Source: Flavobacteriales bacterium (GTDB taxonomy: Bacteria > Bacteroidota > Bacteroidia > Flavobacteriales_F > PHOS-HE28). From it: a DNA stretch of 64,000 bases. The notes under the pieces are model-generated. The model had not been told where the DNA came from, did not search any database, and worked only from the letters and a program-made list of their open reading frames with translations. The stretch spans positions 496,001-560,000 of the forward strand of contig JACJZJ010000002.1 of assembly GCA_020635675.1 (NCBI GenBank), written 5' to 3'. A program made the position numbers and the translations under genes. How positions within the stretch are numbered: position 1 is the stretch's first letter; every line of letters begins with the position of its first letter. Below, piece after piece: positions 1-7,852 of this stretch.

Positions 1-458
1 AAGGTGGTCAGCAAGGCGGAACCCAACGCGGGGACCACGAGAAGAAGATGGCCGCCGCGCTTCACGGCCCGGCAGGTGTGGTCGATGATCCCGAGCCGAA
101 TGCCCAGGTCGCCGTTCAACCAGGTATTGATGCAAAGCACCATGTCGACCGAAGGATATCCCTTGCGTGGCGCGCTCAGATCGGCGTGCACATAGCGCAC
201 GTTCTTCGATCCGGAATTGGCTTCTTCCGCCATCGCAAGACACTCACTGGAAATATCCACCGCATATACCCGACCGAAACAACCGGCAAGGAGGGACAGC
301 GTACGGCCCACGCCACAGCCCAGGTCCGCAGCTGTTCGAGCCGGGCCCGCGAAGCGCTCCAGCCTGCTCCGGATCAACCCTTTGCGATCGTTCGCGGGCA
401 CATTGAAAATCTCCTCCTCGAAGGTGATCGCTACGCCATCCCAGTCCTTTTCGTTCAT
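1..458 (-). CDS. Class I SAM-dependent methyltransferase (3' end cut off by window edge)
   Basis: The frame is open from an ATG at 456-458 to the left edge, giving 152 residues without a stop. The start is MNEKDWDGVAITFEEEIFNV. A glycine-rich motif I, ADLGCGVGRTLSLLAG, lies at about residues 45-60 and is followed by VYAVDIS, the usual acidic end of strand beta-2 that binds the SAM ribose. Together these mark a Rossmann-fold class I methyltransferase. The C-terminal part is missing, so the substrate cannot be inferred. The gene lies 105 bp downstream of pyk on the same strand; no strong terminator is visible between them. The assignment to the fold is firm, but the function is open. Confidence 0.8.
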   Translation of the reverse strand, partial: MNEKDWDGVAITFEEEIFNVPANDRKGLIRSRLERFAGPARTAADLGCGVGRTLSLLAGCFGRVYAVDISSECLAMAEEANSGSKNVRYVHADLSAPRKGYPSVDMVLCINTWLNGDLGIRLGIIDHTCRAVKRGGHLLLVVPALGSALLTT

Positions 459-563
459 CGCACGAGCTCTTGAGGGGTCCGGGGACTGAAATTATCCCTC
501 TCCTCCCGCTGCCCGATGATCGGCCCGGGACCTTTGTCCACGGGGCGAGGTGGATGAACACGC

Positions 564-1994
564 TCAGGCCGGGCTCAGTTTCAGCATGTTGGCCATCCCC
601 TGCTCGGCGATGGGCATGCTGGCGACGTTGATCACCAGGTCGCCCAGGGCAACGTGCTTTCTCTTTCGCAGGATGTGCTTGATGTCCGCGATGGTGTGGT
701 CGGTGCTGACCGTCTTGTCATAGTAGTGTCCCCGCACACCCCAGACAAGATTGAGCATGCTCAATATGGACCGATTGCTGGTGAAGGCATGGATGTTCGC
801 CCGGGGCCGCATGCTGCTGATCTTGAATGCCGTGTAGCCACTATGCGTCATCGTGACGATGGCCTTCACCTTGATGGCGGCGGCCATGCGGACACTGGCG
901 ATGCAGATCGCGTCGCTGACCTGGCGGTCATTGTCTTCCAGCGGCGGGTTCGGCACATCGTACATGCCATCGGCCGTTTCCATTTCCGCAAGGATCCGGT
1001 TCATGGCCTTGACCACCTCCACCGGATACTTGCCCACGCTGGTCTCGGCGCTGAGCATCACGGCGTCGGCATGGTCGAGCACGGCATTTGCGACATCGTT
1101 CACCTCCGCGCGCGTAGGGGTGATGTTGGTGATCATGCTCTCCATCATCTGCGTAGCCACGATCACCGGTCTGTGCTTCGCCAGGCAGCGCCGGATGAGG
1201 TCCTTTTGGATAAGCGGCACCTTTTCCATGGGGATCTCCACCCCCAGGTCGCCTCGTGCGACCATCAACGCGTGTGACTCGTCGATTATAGCATCGATCT
1301 CGGCAAGGGCTTCCGGCTTCTCGATCTTGGCCACGACACGGGCATGCCGCCCACGGTCCGCGATGAGGTGCTTGAGCTCGATGATGTCGCGTGCGCTTCG
1401 CACAAAGCTGAGGCCGACCCAGTCCACTTCCTGGTCCAGTGCGAACTCCAGGTCCTGTTTGTCCTTGTCGGTGAGGCACGGCAGGCTGATCTTCGTGTTG
1501 GGTAGATTGATCCCCTTGTTCGCGCTCAGATGACCGCCGTTGATCACACGTGTGGTCACACGGTCCTTTCCATCGGTACCCACGACCTCCAGGCGCAGCT
1601 TGCCATCGTCGAGAAGGACCAGCTCGCCTTGTTTCACATCCTGTGGGAACCGGTCATAGGTGGTGCTCACCAGGCCGGGCCTTCCCCTGACCCCCTTGGT
1701 CGTGATCACCAGTTCGCTGCCGTCGATCAGGTCGATCCCACCATTCTCCATTTCGCCCACCCGCAGCTTCGGGCCTTGCAGGTCGGCGAGGATCGCCGTG
1801 GTCAGGTCGAGTTCGTCATCGAGCTCCCGGATAGTGCGGATCACTTCCGCATAGAAGGGATAGCTGCCGTGACTGAAGTTCAGGCGGCAAACATCCACGC
1901 CATTGATCAATAGGTCGCGGAGCACCTCGCGAGGTGCGGAGGCGGGTCCGATCGTGGCAACGATCTTGGTCTTCGGGTCTGTCATGGTGCTCAA
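564..1994 (-). CDS. pyk: Pyruvate kinase
   Basis: This 476-residue protein matches the usual length of pyruvate kinase, the last glycolytic step (phosphoenolpyruvate + ADP to pyruvate + ATP). Visible motifs are KTKIVATIGPAS at the N-terminus, the FSHG substrate region, AKIEKPEALAEIDAI containing the catalytic lysine, and ARGDLGVEIP for metal and phosphate binding. The MSTMTD start overlaps the stop of the upstream IPExxxVDY gene by 4 nt (ATGA), implying translational coupling. An internal ATG three codons later is an alternative start. The gene is the last of the acpP-fabF-rnc-IPExxxVDY-pyk cluster that is typical of Bacteroidota. Confidence 0.97.
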   Translation of the reverse strand: MSTMTDPKTKIVATIGPASAPREVLRDLLINGVDVCRLNFSHGSYPFYAEVIRTIRELDDELDLTTAILADLQGPKLRVGEMENGGIDLIDGSELVITTKGVRGRPGLVSTTYDRFPQDVKQGELVLLDDGKLRLEVVGTDGKDRVTTRVINGGHLSANKGINLPNTKISLPCLTDKDKQDLEFALDQEVDWVGLSFVRSARDIIELKHLIADRGRHARVVAKIEKPEALAEIDAIIDESHALMVARGDLGVEIPMEKVPLIQKDLIRRCLAKHRPVIVATQMMESMITNITPTRAEVNDVANAVLDHADAVMLSAETSVGKYPVEVVKAMNRILAEMETADGMYDVPNPPLEDNDRQVSDAICIASVRMAAAIKVKAIVTMTHSGYTAFKISSMRPRANIHAFTSNRSILSMLNLVWGVRGHYYDKTVSTDHTIADIKHILRKRKHVALGDLVINVASMPIAEQGMANMLKLSPA

Positions 1995-2404
1995 CGCAGC
2001 AGTTTGTGTCCCGCACGCAGTTCTGCAAAGGAAAGCGGGAAGGCGGCCAGAACGAACTCCGACCCTCGCACGCGGACCAACAGTTCGTCCATGGTGGCCG
2101 GAACGTGGTCATCGACCAGAAGGAAGTAATCCACCTGACGTTGCTCCTTGAGCAGCAGGCCCCGGTCACCGTGGTTGTTCACCAGGGTATAGCGTACCTC
2201 CGCATCGGCGTCATCGTGGTCGAACGCCGTATGCCCTGCCTCCCCATCGGGACCGACCTGCTTGATGTCCTGCGCACGCTTGGCAAGCGACAGGCCCAGT
2301 GAACGGTTCAACGACCAGCACAAACGATAATCGTTCTCATGGCAGCTGATCCCGATCACGAGGATGTCGGGGCTGGGTTCCACATCAAGGCGGATCTTGG
2401 CCAT
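1991..2404 (-). CDS. IPExxxVDY family protein
   Basis: This 137-residue protein lies between rnc and pyk, which is the conserved position of the Bacteroidota family named after its IPExxxVDY motif. Here the motif survives as KEQRQVDYFLLVDD at about residues 86-99, so the IP part is degenerate. The family's biochemical role is unknown. No signal peptide or membrane segment is present, so the protein is probably cytoplasmic. Its stop codon overlaps the pyk start (ATGA). A clear TAACTTTG box at 2430-2437, 25 nt upstream, suggests that the gene and pyk can be transcribed independently of rnc. Confidence 0.8.
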   Translation of the reverse strand: MAKIRLDVEPSPDILVIGISCHENDYRLCWSLNRSLGLSLAKRAQDIKQVGPDGEAGHTAFDHDDADAEVRYTLVNNHGDRGLLLKEQRQVDYFLLVDDHVPATMDELLVRVRGSEFVLAAFPLSFAELRAGHKLLR

Positions 2405-2429
2405 GGGTGCCCGGGATAGAGGACCTGCA

Positions 2430-2437
2430 CAAAGTTA
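2430..2437 (-). promoter_or_regulatory. Promoter -7 box TAACTTTG for IPExxxVDY-pyk
   Basis: On the minus strand the sequence reads TAACTTTG, an exact match to the Bacteroidota -7 consensus TAnnTTTG. It lies 25 nt before the ATG at 2404, in the 49-bp gap after the rnc stop, and so forms an internal promoter in the cluster. Confidence 0.6.
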
Positions 2438-2453
2438 GCCCCGGCGGTAAGGT

Positions 2454-3296
2454 CTATTCCTCCGGCGGTCGCCGCGCTGATCGACCTTGCTTGCCCTGGC
2501 GGGGCTTGCGCGTGGAGCCCGGGCGTCGGTCTTTTTCACCGTCAGGCCGCTCTCCTCGCCGCGACCTTCCCTGCGCGGCACGCGAGCGGATGCTGCGCAT
2601 TGCCGCATCGGCGGCTTCCTGCTCCGCCTTCTTCTTTCCCGTACCTTTTCCACGTCCGCGAACCCTCCCGTCGACAAGGACCTCGGCAAGGAAGATCCTT
2701 CCGCGGGAAGACCGGCCCGCTTCCTCGGCCACCCTGAACTCCACTTTCCTGCGGTTCTTTTGACCCCACTCGAGAAGGCGGCTCTTGCTATCACGATCCT
2801 CCTGCTCCAATTCCTTGAGCGCGAACTCCCCGGTGATCAACGACACGACGGACCGTCGCGTCCTTTCGAATCCCTTGTCAAGAAATAGAGCGCCGATAAC
2901 GGCTTCCAGGGCATTGCCCGGCACGCTGGTCTCATGACCGCCTTCGACGTTGCTTTCCATCACCCGTTCGATCCCGATCTTCCTCGCCAGCATGTTGAGC
3001 TGCTGTCGACTGACGAGTTTGCTGCGCATGCGCGTAAGAAAGCCCTCTTCCTTGTCGGGATAGCTGTTGAAGAGCAGGTCCCCCACGATGGCGTCGAGGA
3101 TGGCGTCGCCAAGGAACTCCAACCGCTCGTTGTTCGGCAGATCGACCCTGTCCTCCGGGACGGCACTGCTATGCCGAAGGGCCTGGCGATAGAGCGCGGT
3201 ATCGCGTGGTGTGACGCCGAGTGTCTTTCGGGCCCATGCGGCGATCCTCCGATCCTCCGGAGAGGACGATGCGCGGCGCAACAGGGAACGGATCAA
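2454..3296 (-). CDS. rnc: Ribonuclease III
   Basis: This double-stranded-RNA endonuclease is used in rRNA processing. The RNase III signature NERLEFLGDAILD (about residues 56-68) carries the metal-binding glutamate and aspartate. The second acidic helix is NALEAVIGALFLD (about 128-140). A double-stranded-RNA-binding domain follows (about 165-235), ending in GKGTGKKKAEQEAADAAMRS. At 280 residues it is longer than the usual 220-250 because of a roughly 45-residue Arg/Lys/Gly/Pro-rich C-terminal tail that is probably disordered and RNA-binding. It starts 6 nt after the fabF stop, consistent with one operon. Confidence 0.96.
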   Translation of the reverse strand: MIRSLLRRASSSPEDRRIAAWARKTLGVTPRDTALYRQALRHSSAVPEDRVDLPNNERLEFLGDAILDAIVGDLLFNSYPDKEEGFLTRMRSKLVSRQQLNMLARKIGIERVMESNVEGGHETSVPGNALEAVIGALFLDKGFERTRRSVVSLITGEFALKELEQEDRDSKSRLLEWGQKNRRKVEFRVAEEAGRSSRGRIFLAEVLVDGRVRGRGKGTGKKKAEQEAADAAMRSIRSRAAQGRSRRGERPDGEKDRRPGSTRKPRQGKQGRSARRPPEE

Positions 3297-3302
3297 GGTC
3301 GC

Positions 3303-4553
3303 TTAGGCGTACTTGCGAAAGATCACCGAGGTGTTGTGTCCGCCGAATCCAAAGGTGTTGCTCAGGGCGGCGTTCACAGGGCGCTTCTGCGCTGCGTTGA
3401 AGGTGAAGTTCAACCCGGGGTCGACCTCGGGGTCGTCCGTGAAATGATTGATCGTGGGCGGAACGATGTCGTGATGGACGGACATGATAGAGGCCACTGC
3501 CTCCACCGCACCCGCACCGCCCAGTAAGTGGCCGGTCATGCTCTTCGTACTGCTGATGTTCAGCTTGTATGCTGCGTCTCCGAAAAGCCGCTGGATCGCC
3601 TTCACCTCCTGCGGATCCCCGATCGGCGTGCTGGTCCCGTGCGTATTGATGTAGTCGATCCCGTCGGGGCCCAGGCGCGCGTCGTCCAGGGCATGCCGCA
3701 TGCAGAGCTCCGCGCCAATGCCCTCAGGATGGGGTGCGGTGATATGGTAAGCGTCGCTGCTCATTCCCGCCCCGATCATTTCGCAATAGATGCGCGCACC
3801 GCGCGCCAATGCATGGTCCAGGTCCTCCAGCACGATCGCCGCACCTCCCTCCCCAAGCACAAAACCATCGCGGTCCTTGTCGTACGGCCTGCTGGCCGTG
3901 GCCGGATCGTCGTTGCGGGTGCTCATGGCGTGCAGCGCATTGAACCCGCCGACCCCGGCCTCGTAGATCGCAGCCTCGCTCCCGCCCGTTACTACGGCAT
4001 TGCAGAGACCGAGCCGTATGCTGTTGAAGGCGTCGATCATCGAATTGTTCCCGCTGGCACACGCACTGACCGTAACATAGCTTGGCCCGCGCAGACCATG
4101 GCGCATGCTGATGAGCCCCGACGCACTGTCGGCGATCATCTTGGGAATGAAGAACGGATTGAACCGGGGTGTGCCATCGCCCTTCGCGAAGTTGAAGCAC
4201 TCCTCCTGGAAGGTCTTCAGTCCGCCGATACCGCTTCCCCAGATCACGCCGATACGGTCCTTGTCCACGCGCTCCATGTCGAGCCCGCAATCCTTGATCG
4301 CCTCATCGCTGCAGACGATGGCGAATTGCGCGAAGGGGTCCATCTTCCGCGCTTCCTTGCGGTCCATGAACTGCTCGGGGTCGAACCCTTTTACCTCGCA
4401 GGCGAAGCGTGTCTTGAACTTCGAGGCGTCGAACCGGGTGATGGGTATAGCGCCGCTCCGGCCGCTCACCAGACCCTCCCAGTACTCATTGAGGGTGTTC
4501 CCGATCGGTGTGAGCGCGCCCAGACCTGTGACGACGACCCGTCTGAGCTCCAT
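3303..4553 (-). CDS. fabF: 3-oxoacyl-[acyl-carrier-protein] synthase II
   Basis: This 416-residue condensing enzyme of fatty acid elongation joins malonyl-ACP to acyl-ACP. The nucleophilic cysteine sits in TVSACASGNNS (C165). The two catalytic histidines are visible in INTHGTSTPIGD (H305) and MTGHLLGGAGAVEA (H342). The complete Cys-His-His triad and standard length make it FabF rather than FabB-like debris. The gene lies 21 nt downstream of acpP, its carrier protein, and 6 nt upstream of rnc, so the three are probably cotranscribed. Confidence 0.97.
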   Translation of the reverse strand: MELRRVVVTGLGALTPIGNTLNEYWEGLVSGRSGAIPITRFDASKFKTRFACEVKGFDPEQFMDRKEARKMDPFAQFAIVCSDEAIKDCGLDMERVDKDRIGVIWGSGIGGLKTFQEECFNFAKGDGTPRFNPFFIPKMIADSASGLISMRHGLRGPSYVTVSACASGNNSMIDAFNSIRLGLCNAVVTGGSEAAIYEAGVGGFNALHAMSTRNDDPATASRPYDKDRDGFVLGEGGAAIVLEDLDHALARGARIYCEMIGAGMSSDAYHITAPHPEGIGAELCMRHALDDARLGPDGIDYINTHGTSTPIGDPQEVKAIQRLFGDAAYKLNISSTKSMTGHLLGGAGAVEAVASIMSVHHDIVPPTINHFTDDPEVDPGLNFTFNAAQKRPVNAALSNTFGFGGHNTSVIFRKYA

Positions 4554-4574
4554 ACCACGTTCCGGCCCGGCCGG

Positions 4575-4811
4575 TCACTTGGCGTTCTTCTCCACGTACT
4601 CCACGGCCTGACCCACGGTCTGGATCTTCTCGGCCTGGTCGTCGGGGATCGCGATGTTGAATTCCTTCTCGAACTCCATGATGAGCTCGACGGTATCGAG
4701 GCTGTCAGCGCCAAGGTCGTTGGTGAAGCTCGCTTCCATGGTGACCTCGCCCTGGTCTACGCCAAGCTTGTCCACAATGATCGCGATGACCCTGGATTTG
4801 ATGTCCGACAT
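4575..4811 (-). CDS. acpP: Acyl carrier protein
   Basis: This 78-residue acidic carrier holds acyl chains on 4'-phosphopantetheine during fatty acid synthesis. The attachment serine lies in the DSL motif of GADSLDTVELIMEFE (S37). The ATG at 4809-4811 gives the standard MSDIKSRV start; longer in-frame extensions upstream are not ACP-like. A weak box reading TTCCTTTG on the minus strand (4836-4843) lies 25 nt upstream and may be its promoter. It is the first gene of the acpP-fabF-rnc cluster. Confidence 0.97.
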   Translation of the reverse strand: MSDIKSRVIAIIVDKLGVDQGEVTMEASFTNDLGADSLDTVELIMEFEKEFNIAIPDDQAEKIQTVGQAVEYVEKNAK

Positions 4812-4858
4812 GACAGTGTCTTTTGGATGAGGCTGCAAAGGAAATACTTTTTTGGTCG

Positions 4859-5548
4859 TCAACGCCCAGGCCCAGGACCATAGCGGACAAGCACTTGGTC
4901 CAACGGCTTGCGTATCAGGTCGGGCACACGACACCCCTTGGCGGGGAACCCCATGGGGATCAGGAGGAAAGGCCGCTCATTGGCCGGCCGTTCCAACAGT
5001 TCGGTCAGGAAGTTCATCGGGCTCGGTGTATGGGTCAGTGTCGCCAGGCCGGCATGATGCGCAGCGGCCAGCAGAAGGCCGGTCGCCAGGCCCACGCTCT
5101 CTGTCACATAATAATGGTTGCGTTTCCCGCCCTCCGGAACCAGCCCATGCACCTGCTTGAACACGACGACCAGCCAGGGGGCCGTCTCCAGGAAAGGCTT
5201 GTGATGGTCGGTACCGAAGGGTTCCAGGTCGTGCAGCCATTCCGCGCTCATTCGACCGTGGTAGTTCAGGTATTCCTCCTCCTCTGCTGCGACCCGGATC
5301 CGTCGCTTCAGGGCGGGGTCATCCACAAGACAGAAGGTCCAGGGCTGTTTGTGGGCACCACTGGGCGCGGTAGAGGCCGTCCGCACGATCTCATGCATGA
5401 CCGCGAGGGGCACCTCGCGGTCACTGAATTCACGTACGGTCCTTCGTGTACTCATCTCGACATGGAACGCGCGGGCACGCTTCAGCATGTCCGCCTCTGT
5501 GCGCGCAGTGAACTCCAGAGGTATGGTCGCGGAGTGGCTCATGCCCAA
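4859..5548 (-). CDS. Nitroreductase-family flavoprotein (iodotyrosine deiodinase/BluB-like)
   Basis: This 229-residue protein belongs to the FMN-dependent nitroreductase superfamily. RRTVREFSDREVP (about residues 35-47) is the FMN phosphate-binding start of the domain. APSGAHKQPWTFCLVDD (about 61-77) and HTPSPMNFL follow, a pattern close to the iodotyrosine-deiodinase/BluB branch. The substrate is unknown. The ATG at 5548 and another two codons later are both plausible starts. It is divergent from purN with only 42 bp between start codons, and it ends 47 bp before the acpP start. Confidence 0.85.
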   Translation of the reverse strand: MGMSHSATIPLEFTARTEADMLKRARAFHVEMSTRRTVREFSDREVPLAVMHEIVRTASTAPSGAHKQPWTFCLVDDPALKRRIRVAAEEEEYLNYHGRMSAEWLHDLEPFGTDHHKPFLETAPWLVVVFKQVHGLVPEGGKRNHYYVTESVGLATGLLLAAAHHAGLATLTHTPSPMNFLTELLERPANERPFLLIPMGFPAKGCRVPDLIRKPLDQVLVRYGPGPGR

Positions 5549-5578
5549 AAGTCAGCGATCCCGATCGACCGGACACGC

Positions 5579-5586
5579 GACCTTTG
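5579..5586 (+). promoter_or_regulatory. Promoter-like box GACCTTTG four nt before purN ATG
   Basis: GACCTTTG matches TAnnTTTG except at the first base and the spacing pattern that follows it. It is followed by 4 nt and then the purN ATG at 5591, the same spacing as at the biotin carrier and rpiB genes. This would place transcription start at or next to the initiation codon. Confidence 0.4.
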
Positions 5587-5590
5587 CAAC

Positions 5591-6163
5591 ATGGTGCGTA
5601 TCGCGATCCTTGCATCGGGTACCGGCACGAACGCCGAGAAGCTCATAACCCGGTTCCGCCAGGACCCCAAGGCGGAGGTGGTCCTGGTCGGTTGCGACCG
5701 CCCTGGTGCCGGTGTGCTCGATCGGGCATGGGAGCTGGGCGTGCCGAGCTTCCTTTTCGATGGACCGATGCTACGGAATGGAGCGGTGCAGGCCGAGCTG
5801 CAACGGTTGGATTGCGACCTTGTCGTCCTGGCCGGATTCCTCCGCCTGATCCCACCCGCGATGATCAAGGCCTTTCCCCGGCGCATCGTGAACATCCATC
5901 CCGCACTGCTTCCGGAACATGGGGGCAAAGGCATGTACGGCGAGCGTGTGCATCGCGCTGTACTCGATGCGGGTGCGGTGAAAAGCGGTATCACGATCCA
6001 TTTCATCGATGAACGGTACGATGAGGGCGAACACCTGCTGCAGGTCGCCTGCCCCGTGCTGCCTCATGATACACCGGCAACACTGGCCGCCCGGATCCAC
6101 GAACTGGAACACACGCACTACCCAAGCGTTGTCGCCCAGCTGGTGGACCAGCTCGGTGAATGA
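5591..6163 (+). CDS. purN: Phosphoribosylglycinamide formyltransferase
   Basis: This 190-residue enzyme of purine synthesis transfers formyl from 10-formyl-THF to GAR. It starts MVRIAILASGTGTNAEKL, which contains the phosphate-binding loop. Active-site residues are visible as NIHPALLPEHGGKGMYG (N101, H103) and the aspartate in HFIDERYDEG (D140). The length matches E. coli PurN. A much longer upstream reading frame exists but is not PurN-like, so the ATG at 5591 is chosen. The gene is divergent from the nitroreductase and is followed by the MarC-like gene. Confidence 0.95.
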   Translation: MVRIAILASGTGTNAEKLITRFRQDPKAEVVLVGCDRPGAGVLDRAWELGVPSFLFDGPMLRNGAVQAELQRLDCDLVVLAGFLRLIPPAMIKAFPRRIVNIHPALLPEHGGKGMYGERVHRAVLDAGAVKSGITIHFIDERYDEGEHLLQVACPVLPHDTPATLAARIHELEHTHYPSVVAQLVDQLGE

Positions 6164-6221
6164 TGGAGGTCGGGATCGACGCTTCCTGACGATCTTCGCG
6201 CCGGCGAAAGGCCATGCATCC

Positions 6222-6827
6222 ATGTTCGACCCCGAACAGATCGGCAAAGCGTTCCTCATCCTTTTCGCGGTGATCGATATCGTGGGGGGTATTCCATTGA
6301 TATTGCAGGTGCGAAGGCAGGCCGGGCGCATCTATCCCGCCCGCGCCACACTGGTCAGCCTGGTGATCATGGTGACCTTCCTCTATGTCGGGGAGACGAT
6401 CCTTGGGTTCCTCGGGATCGACGTGCGTTCGTTCGCCGTTGCGGGTTCACTGGTCCTGTTCTTTCTCGCCCTGGAAATGATCCTTGGCATCCGGCTCTTC
6501 AAGGAGGACACTTCGGCACCGGGGCTTCCCAGCGAGGACCCGAAGATCTACAGCATCGTACCACTGGCCTTCCCCGTGATCGCCGGAGCAGGCACGATCA
6601 CCACGATCCTTTCGCTCCGCGCCGAGTTCGACCGGCCGAACATCCTTGGGGCCATCCTCCTGAACATGATCCCCGTGCTGCTGGTCCTTTTCCTCACCGA
6701 CCGGATCGAGCATCTGCTCGGTCGCGTGGGCTTGATCGTGATCCGCAAGGCCTTCGGCATCATCCTGCTCGCCATCGCCGTGAAGCTATTTGCGGGGAAC
6801 ATCACCTACCTCTTCCCGCGCACATGA
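6222..6827 (+). CDS. MarC/UPF0056-family integral membrane protein
   Basis: This 201-residue hydrophobic protein has about six predicted membrane helices. The first is AFLILFAVIDIVGGIPLIL, typical of the MarC family. The PLAFPVIAGAGTITTILSL segment in the middle is the second family hallmark. MarC proteins lie in the inner membrane; their transport role is not established, and the old link to multiple antibiotic resistance is not supported. The ATG at 6222 is in frame and fits the family N-terminus. The stop overlaps the rnhA start by 4 nt (ATGA), so the two are translationally coupled. Confidence 0.88.
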   Translation: MFDPEQIGKAFLILFAVIDIVGGIPLILQVRRQAGRIYPARATLVSLVIMVTFLYVGETILGFLGIDVRSFAVAGSLVLFFLALEMILGIRLFKEDTSAPGLPSEDPKIYSIVPLAFPVIAGAGTITTILSLRAEFDRPNILGAILLNMIPVLLVLFLTDRIEHLLGRVGLIVIRKAFGIILLAIAVKLFAGNITYLFPRT

Positions 6828-7282
6828 ACATCACCGCTTACACGGACGGGGCCGCAAGCGGCAACCCTGGGCCCGGTGGTTATGGCGTGGTGCTGCAGAG
6901 CGGCAAGCATCGACGTGAGCTTTGGGGCGGATATCGCATGACGACGAACAATCGCATGGAGCTACTGGCCGTGATCGTGGCGCTTGAAGCGCTGAAGCGT
7001 CCAGGCATGCACGTGACCGTGGTCAGCGACAGCAAATATGTCGTGGATGCGGTGGAGAAAGGTTGGGTGTTCGACTGGGAAAAGAAAGGGTTCGCGAAAA
7101 AGAAGAACCCGGACCTCTGGATGCGGTTCCTCAAAGTATACCGGAAGCATCATGTGCGCTTCCAATGGATCCGCGGTCACAATGGTCACCCCGAGAATGA
7201 ACTCTGCGACCAGCTCGCGGTCGCCGCACGCGCGCAATCCGAATTGGCCGTGGACGAGGCCTATGAGGCCGTTAGGACCTGA
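6824..7282 (+). CDS. rnhA: Ribonuclease HI
   Basis: This 152-residue enzyme cleaves the RNA strand of RNA-DNA hybrids. The four catalytic acids are recognisable: D8 in AYTDGAASGNPGPGG, E46 in TNNRMELLAV, D69 in VVSDSKYVVDAV, and D129 in NELCDQLA. The conserved histidine is in IRGHNGHPEN (H119). The basic segment EKKGFAKKKNPDLW corresponds to the handle region of E. coli RNase HI. The start overlaps the stop of the MarC-like gene by 4 nt. Confidence 0.96.
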   Translation: MNITAYTDGAASGNPGPGGYGVVLQSGKHRRELWGGYRMTTNNRMELLAVIVALEALKRPGMHVTVVSDSKYVVDAVEKGWVFDWEKKGFAKKKNPDLWMRFLKVYRKHHVRFQWIRGHNGHPENELCDQLAVAARAQSELAVDEAYEAVRT

Positions 7283-7309
7283 GCGGTTCGCGCGGCCCGG
7301 TCCGGACAC

Positions 7310-7317
7310 TAACTTCG
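7310..7317 (+). promoter_or_regulatory. Promoter-like box TAACTTCG four nt before biotin carrier GTG
   Basis: TAACTTCG is the TTCG variant of TAnnTTTG. The GTG start codon at 7322 follows after exactly 4 nt, which suggests a leaderless or nearly leaderless transcript. Confidence 0.45.
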
Positions 7318-7321
7318 TGCC

Positions 7322-7849
7322 GTGCCCCGGAAGTTGTTCGCCAAAGTGAACACGGTCGAAGAGGCCATTATCATGGAGCGCGCCACGCCGACAGCCGCGT
7401 GGACGCTGCCCGGCCGGGCAACCCCTGACGTCATCGCCCTCGGCACGGACACCTATGGCTTGGTGATGAGGACCCGGTCCTTTTCCGTGGTCGTGGTCAA
7501 GGAAGACGCGGAAGAAGGGGTCCGGCACCTTCTGGTCGGCGGGCGCATCTACCGCGTGACGCTCCAGGACGACCGCGCTGAACTTATTCAGCGACTCGGG
7601 CTGGACCGGGCAGCGCGAGTGGGTGTGCCTGAAGTGAAAGCGCCCATGCCCGGGCTGGTCCTGAACATCCTGGTGAAGCCCGGACAAGTTGTGAAGAAGA
7701 ACGAACCTGTGCTCGTTCTTGAAGCAATGAAGATGGAGAACGTGATCCGGGCGCCCGGCGATGCTATCGTGAAGGAGGTGCACACCGACAAAGGCACGGC
7801 CGTGGAAAAGGGACAGCTACTTCTCTCCTTTCGATCAGATACGAACTAG
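7322..7849 (+). CDS. Biotin carboxyl carrier protein (biotin/lipoyl domain protein)
   Basis: This 175-residue protein has a C-terminal biotinyl domain (about residues 103-172). The biotin-accepting lysine is K137 in VLEAMKMENVI, and VKAPMPGLVLNILVKPGQ precedes it. The N-terminal half begins KLFAKVN and contains GGRIYRVTLQD, resembling the carrier subunits of Bacteroidota acyl-CoA (propionyl-/methylmalonyl-type) carboxylases rather than AccB. No carboxylase subunits are in the window, so the partner is inferred. The GTG start is chosen because the family N-terminus begins there; the next in-frame ATG would remove it. A lipoprotein gene follows 3 nt after the stop. Confidence 0.88.
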   Translation: MPRKLFAKVNTVEEAIIMERATPTAAWTLPGRATPDVIALGTDTYGLVMRTRSFSVVVVKEDAEEGVRHLLVGGRIYRVTLQDDRAELIQRLGLDRAARVGVPEVKAPMPGLVLNILVKPGQVVKKNEPVLVLEAMKMENVIRAPGDAIVKEVHTDKGTAVEKGQLLLSFRSDTN

Positions 7850-7852
7850 ACC

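Noticed and set aside
3528..4883. A 451-codon plus-strand frame opposite fabF and acpP
   Set aside because: It is antisense to two unmistakable genes with intact active sites. Its composition reflects the third-codon-position GC bias of the genome.
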